In this document: positions 61,213-64,000 of the stretch, piece after piece
Numbering within the stretch: position 1 is the first letter of the stretch
Layout of the letters: each line of letters starts with the position of its first letter
NCBI RefSeq assembly: GCF_016862195.1
Contig: NZ_BOMM01000016.1
Span: 124,001 to 188,000 of the forward strand
Direction of reading: 5' to 3'
Origin: Paractinoplanes ferrugineus
GTDB taxonomy: Bacteria > Actinomycetota > Actinomycetes > Mycobacteriales > Micromonosporaceae
DNA: 64,000 nt
Position numbers and translations under genes: made by a program
The notes under the pieces: model-generated
The model's input: the letters and a program-made list of their open reading frames with translations, nothing else
The model's database searches: none
What the model was told of the DNA's origin: nothing

Positions 61213-61224
61213 GGTGGGCCTCCT

Positions 61225-62625
61225 TCAGGCGCCGGCCGGCACGGCCGGGCGGGCGAGGTGGTGGTCGGTAACGGTCTGGTAGGCCTGCCCGAGGGCGAGG
61301 ATGGTGCTCTCGTCGTGCGGCCGGCCGACGAACTGCAGGCTGGCCGGCATGCCGTCGGCGGCGAGGCCGGTCGGCACGCACAGGCCCGGGTTGCCGGTGT
61401 AGTTGAACGGGATCGAGGTGCGCGTCGCGGAGATCAGCCAGGAGGCACTGTCGCCGGTGGTGGCGATGTCGTCCAGCGCCGGCGCGGTCGACACCGCTCC
61501 CGGCGTGACCAGGGCGTCCACCCCGGCCATGGCGGCCTCGAGCTGCCCCTGGGCGATCCGCCGGTAACGCAGGCCGCGCAGGTAGTCGACGGTCTGCACG
61601 TACGGGCCGCCGGCCAGCAGACCGGCGCCCATCGCGTCCCGGTTCTCCACGTCGTACACGTGGTGCTGGTGGTAGGACAGGGCCTCGGCGTACATGACGG
61701 TCCAGGCGGCCACGTCCCACAGGTCGACGTCGGGCAGTTCCACGTCGACCACCCGCACCCCGGCGCCGGCCAGGTCGGCGAGGGCGGCCTCGTACGAGGT
61801 GAGCACCTCGGGCTGGAGCACCGCCTCGAACCAGCCCCGGGCCCGGCCCACCGTCATCCCGGCCACCGGCTGCGCGAGCGCGGCCACGTAGTCGGGCACC
61901 GCCCGCCGCGACGAGGTGGGGTCCCGGTCGTCGCGGCCGGCGATGACGCCGAGCATCCGGGCCGCGTCGGCCACCGACCGGGTCATCGGCCCGGCGTGGT
62001 CGAGCGTCCAGGACAGGCCCATCACGCCGTGCCGGGGCACCCGCCCGTAGGTCGCCTTGAGCCCGGTGATGCCGCAGTACGCGGCGGGCAGCCGGATCGA
62101 GCCGCCGGTGTCGGTGCCGATCGCCAGCGGCACCTCGCCGGCCGCGACCGCCGCCCCGGACCCGGAGGACGAGCCGCCGGTGGTCCGGTCGACGTCCCAC
62201 GGGTTGTGGCAGCGGCCGAACGTACGGTTCTCGGCGCCGCCGCAGGCGAACTCGAAGGTGTGCAGCTTGGCGAGCAGGATGCCGCCGGCCCCGGTGAGCC
62301 GGCCGGTCAGCGCCGCGTCGGTTCCCGGTACGGCGTCCTTGAACAGCGCCGACCCGCCGGTGGTGGTGATCCCCGCGGTGGCGACGATGTCCTTGAGCCC
62401 GAACGGGACCCCCTCCAGGGGCCGGGCCGTACCGTCGGTCCAGCGCTTCTCGCTCTGCCGGGCGGCGGCCAGGGCCGGCTCGGCGAGCAGGACGAGCACG
62501 GCGTTGAGGTGGGTGTCGACCTCGGCGATCCGGTCGAGGCAGGCCTGGACCGCGTCGACCGGCGAGGCCGTCCGGGCGGCGAACGCGGCGAGCAGCTCGG
62601 CGGCGGTGGCGTCGGCGAGGCTCAT
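61225..62625 (-). CDS. Amidase 3 (AtzE/GatA-like amidase-signature enzyme)
   Basis: 466 residues. Catalytic Lys in [14 protein letters not shown] near 77, cis-Ser in [18 protein letters not shown] near 153, nucleophile Ser in [20 protein letters not shown] near 177. [20 protein letters not shown] follows as in AtzE-type amidases. The start overlaps the upstream AtzG-like gene by 4 nt, so the pair should form a complex. It hydrolyses an amide or carboxy-ureide bond; the physiological substrate is unknown. It is the first of the three amidases to be transcribed. Confidence 0.92.
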   Translation of the reverse strand: MSLADATAAELLAAFAARTASPVDAVQACLDRIAEVDTHLNAVLVLLAEPALAAARQSEKRWTDGTARPLEGVPFGLKDIVATAGITTTGGSALFKDAVPGTDAALTGRLTGAGGILLAKLHTFEFACGGAENRTFGRCHNPWDVDRTTGGSSSGSGAAVAAGEVPLAIGTDTGGSIRLPAAYCGITGLKATYGRVPRHGVMGLSWTLDHAGPMTRSVADAARMLGVIAGRDDRDPTSSRRAVPDYVAALAQPVAGMTVGRARGWFEAVLQPEVLTSYEAALADLAGAGVRVVDVELPDVDLWDVAAWTVMYAEALSYHQHHVYDVENRDAMGAGLLAGGPYVQTVDYLRGLRYRRIAQGQLEAAMAGVDALVTPGAVSTAPALDDIATTGDSASWLISATRTSIPFNYTGNPGLCVPTGLAADGMPASLQFVGRPHDESTILALGQAYQTVTDHHLARPAVPAGA

Positions 62626-62822
62626 GACCTGCCTCCGTTCTCGAGCCAGACCAGCGCGCTGTCCGGCTCGGTCGGGTCGAGGAAGGACAGCGGGACCTGG
62701 CGCAGCCGCAGCAGGGCGTCGCGCATCCCGGCGTGCAGGGTCAGGGCGGCGGCATAGCGTTCGAGGGTGAAGGTGAGGCCCTGCTCGGCGGCCATCCAGC
62801 GGAAGTTGTCGGGATCAGACAT
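62622..62822 (-). CDS. AtzG-like small amidase subunit (copy 1)
   Basis: 66 residues: [20 protein letters not shown], then [20 protein letters not shown] and [20 protein letters not shown] to ENGGRS. Two helices and a [11 protein letters not shown] tail fit AtzG/DUF4089 (about 65-70 residues). The stop overlaps the amidase 3 start (ATGA). The start is 10 nt after the solute-binding protein gene. It is the presumed obligate partner of amidase 3. A second, shorter relative follows amidase 2. Confidence 0.75.
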   Translation of the reverse strand: MSDPDNFRWMAAEQGLTFTLERYAAALTLHAGMRDALLRLRQVPLSFLDPTEPDSALVWLENGGRS

Positions 62823-62832
62823 GCTCGGCTCC

Positions 62833-64000
62833 TCAGCTGACCGTGATGGTGGTCAGGTCGGCGAACCAGGACTGGGGCTGCACGAAGCCCTTGACGCTGG
62901 GCGCGAGCACGCGCGGGTTCTTGTCGCTGACGATGAACAGCCAGGCCGCGTCCTGCGTGATGACCTTGGACGCCTCGGCGTAGACCTTGGCCCGCGCGGC
63001 GTCGTCGAACGTCGCCTTCGCCTTGTCCAGCAGCCCGTCGACCTCTTTGCTCTGGTAGTAGCCGGCGTTGCTGAGGCTGTCCGAGCCGAACCACGAGTAC
63101 CAGAAGCCCTCCTGCTGCATGGAGAGGCTGATGTTGATCATCTGGGCGCCGCCCGGGATCTTGCGGGCGAAGAAGTCGGTGAGCATCGACGCCCACTCGA
63201 CCGGCTCGAGCTTGACCGTCACCCCGATCTGCGCCAGGTTCGCCTGCAGCGCCTCGTTCATCGGGGTCGGCAGCATGTTGCCGGAGCCCGAGGTCGGGTA
63301 GGACAGGCGCAGCTGGAAGCCGTTCGGGTAACCGGCCTCGGCGAGCAGCTGCTTGGCCTTCGCCGGGTCGTACGAGTAGCGGTCGTTGGCCTTGTCGTAA
63401 CCGGCGTTACCGCGGGCGGCGGCCTGCAGCTCCGGCTCGGCGGTGCCCTGCAGCACGTTCTTGATCAGCGAGTCCCGGTCGATCGCGTAGTTCAGCGCCT
63501 GCCGGACGCGCACGTCCGACAACGGCTTCTGCCGGACGTCCAGGACCCAGGGCCAGACGTGGTCGTACGTGTTGGTCAGCACCTGGAAGCCCGACGAGGT
63601 CAGCTGGGGCACGTCGTCCGGGGTCGGCACCTCGATCCAGTTGACCTGGCCGGCGCGCAGCGCGGCGACCCGGGCGGTGGCGTCCGGGATGGGCCGCAGC
63701 ACCACCTTGGACACCTTGGGCGCGCCGTCCCAGTAGTCCGGGTTCTTGTCCAGCACCAGTTGCTGGCCGCGGGCGAGGCTCTCGAACTTGAACGGCCCGG
63801 TGCCGACCGGCTTCTGCGCGAAGCCCTCATTGCCCTCGGCCTTGATCGCGGTCGGGCTGCCGAAGAAGATCGTGGTCAGGTTGGACGGCAGGTAGGCGAG
63901 CTTGCCGCCGGTCTCGATCTTGATCTGCATGTCGCCCGCCTTGCTCACCGCCTTGATGCCGGCCAGCGACAGGCCGGCCTGCGCGTTGAGGGCGGGGTAG
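62833..64000 (-). CDS. ABC transporter solute-binding protein, family 5 (5' end outside window)
   Basis: The frame is open to the window edge (389 codons here). It begins within YPALNAQAGLSLAGIKAVSK and contains family-5 (peptide/nickel/opine) features: PVGTGPFKFESLARGQQLVL near the start, VRQALNYAIDRDSLIKNVLQ in the middle and YDPAKAKQLLAEAGYPNGFQ later. The signal peptide and first lobe lie outside. It should bind the operon's substrate outside the membrane and deliver it to an ABC permease encoded to the right. The next gene starts 10 nt after its stop, so it is the upstream end of the amidase operon seen here. Confidence 0.93.
   Translation of the reverse strand, partial: YPALNAQAGLSLAGIKAVSKAGDMQIKIETGGKLAYLPSNLTTIFFGSPTAIKAEGNEGFAQKPVGTGPFKFESLARGQQLVLDKNPDYWDGAPKVSKVVLRPIPDATARVAALRAGQVNWIEVPTPDDVPQLTSSGFQVLTNTYDHVWPWVLDVRQKPLSDVRVRQALNYAIDRDSLIKNVLQGTAEPELQAAARGNAGYDKANDRYSYDPAKAKQLLAEAGYPNGFQLRLSYPTSGSGNMLPTPMNEALQANLAQIGVTVKLEPVEWASMLTDFFARKIPGGAQMINISLSMQQEGFWYSWFGSDSLSNAGYYQSKEVDGLLDKAKATFDDAARAKVYAEASKVITQDAAWLFIVSDKNPRVLAPSVKGFVQPQSWFADLTTITVS

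Noticed and set aside
59800..62757. A 985-codon plus-strand open frame across amidases 2 and 3
   Set aside because: It is the complement of two clear amidase genes and shows only His/Gln/Gly/Val-rich shadow composition.

Overview
The window is about 64 kb of very GC-rich DNA with dense genes, frequent GTG starts (one TTG start), many 4-nt ATGA/GTGA gene overlaps and third-codon G/C bias. With an F420/PPOX-type protein, an XRE/MmyB-type regulator, an ECF42 sigma factor, abundant c-di-GMP genes and a chemoreceptor, this points to a filamentous, probably motile-spored actinobacterium of the Micromonosporaceae (Actinoplanes-like). The genus is inference. No rRNA, tRNA, CRISPR array, integrase or transposase was recognised by eye.

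Layout. 1-20 kb: signalling and housekeeping. This holds the end of a GGDEF gene, phosphoglycerate mutase, a CPA1 Na+/H+ antiporter, an orphan cytochrome oxidase subunit I, a scar joining two 5'-truncated genes (about 5.04 kb), an SPFH-GYF / zinc-ribbon gene pair, an SDR, a membrane GGDEF-EAL protein, a giant kinase-ATPase-GAF-GGDEF protein, NAD synthetase and a two-RCK potassium channel with a small membrane partner. 20-32 kb: a membrane metallopeptidase, a lipoprotein, an NB-ARC/TPR STAND protein, NAD kinase, a secreted GH31 glycosidase carrying CBM35-like modules behind a LacI-type palindrome, and a DGPF/ECF42 sigma pair. 32-47 kb: an AI-2E family permease, a PP2C phosphatase/STAS pair, a DinB-like/HxlR divergent pair sharing a palindromic operator, GAPDH, a GlxA-type regulator, a three-gene sugar-acid operon (isomerase, Gfo/Idh/MocA dehydrogenase, LarA-like racemase), a CNNM/CorC protein and a chemoreceptor. 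47-56 kb: MFS, unknown, a second truncation scar (TetR remnant against MFS remnant, about 50.02 kb), SDR/XRE divergent pair, a frameshifted DUF429 gene, an S9 peptidase, and a CDGSH protein with a haem-oxygenase-like diiron protein.

56-64 kb, all on the minus strand, is one tightly coupled operon running off the right edge: ABC solute-binding protein, AtzG-like small subunit, amidase, amidase, a second AtzG-like small subunit, DHA2-type MFS transporter and a third amidase. This is the best candidate for an uncharacterised pathway: import of an amide- or ureide-type compound, stepwise hydrolysis by three amidase-signature enzymes, two of them with dedicated small subunits, and export or exchange by the MFS protein.

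Intergenic DNA carries at least three copies (and one weaker) of a palindromic element with a CTTCAC / AAAGGGG / GTGAAG core, several minisatellites (5, 9 and 22 bp units; a 24 bp unit inside a gene) and several clear palindromic operators. Both truncation scars join two genes that have each lost their 5' end. They are either real internal deletions in divergent gene pairs or assembly joins.
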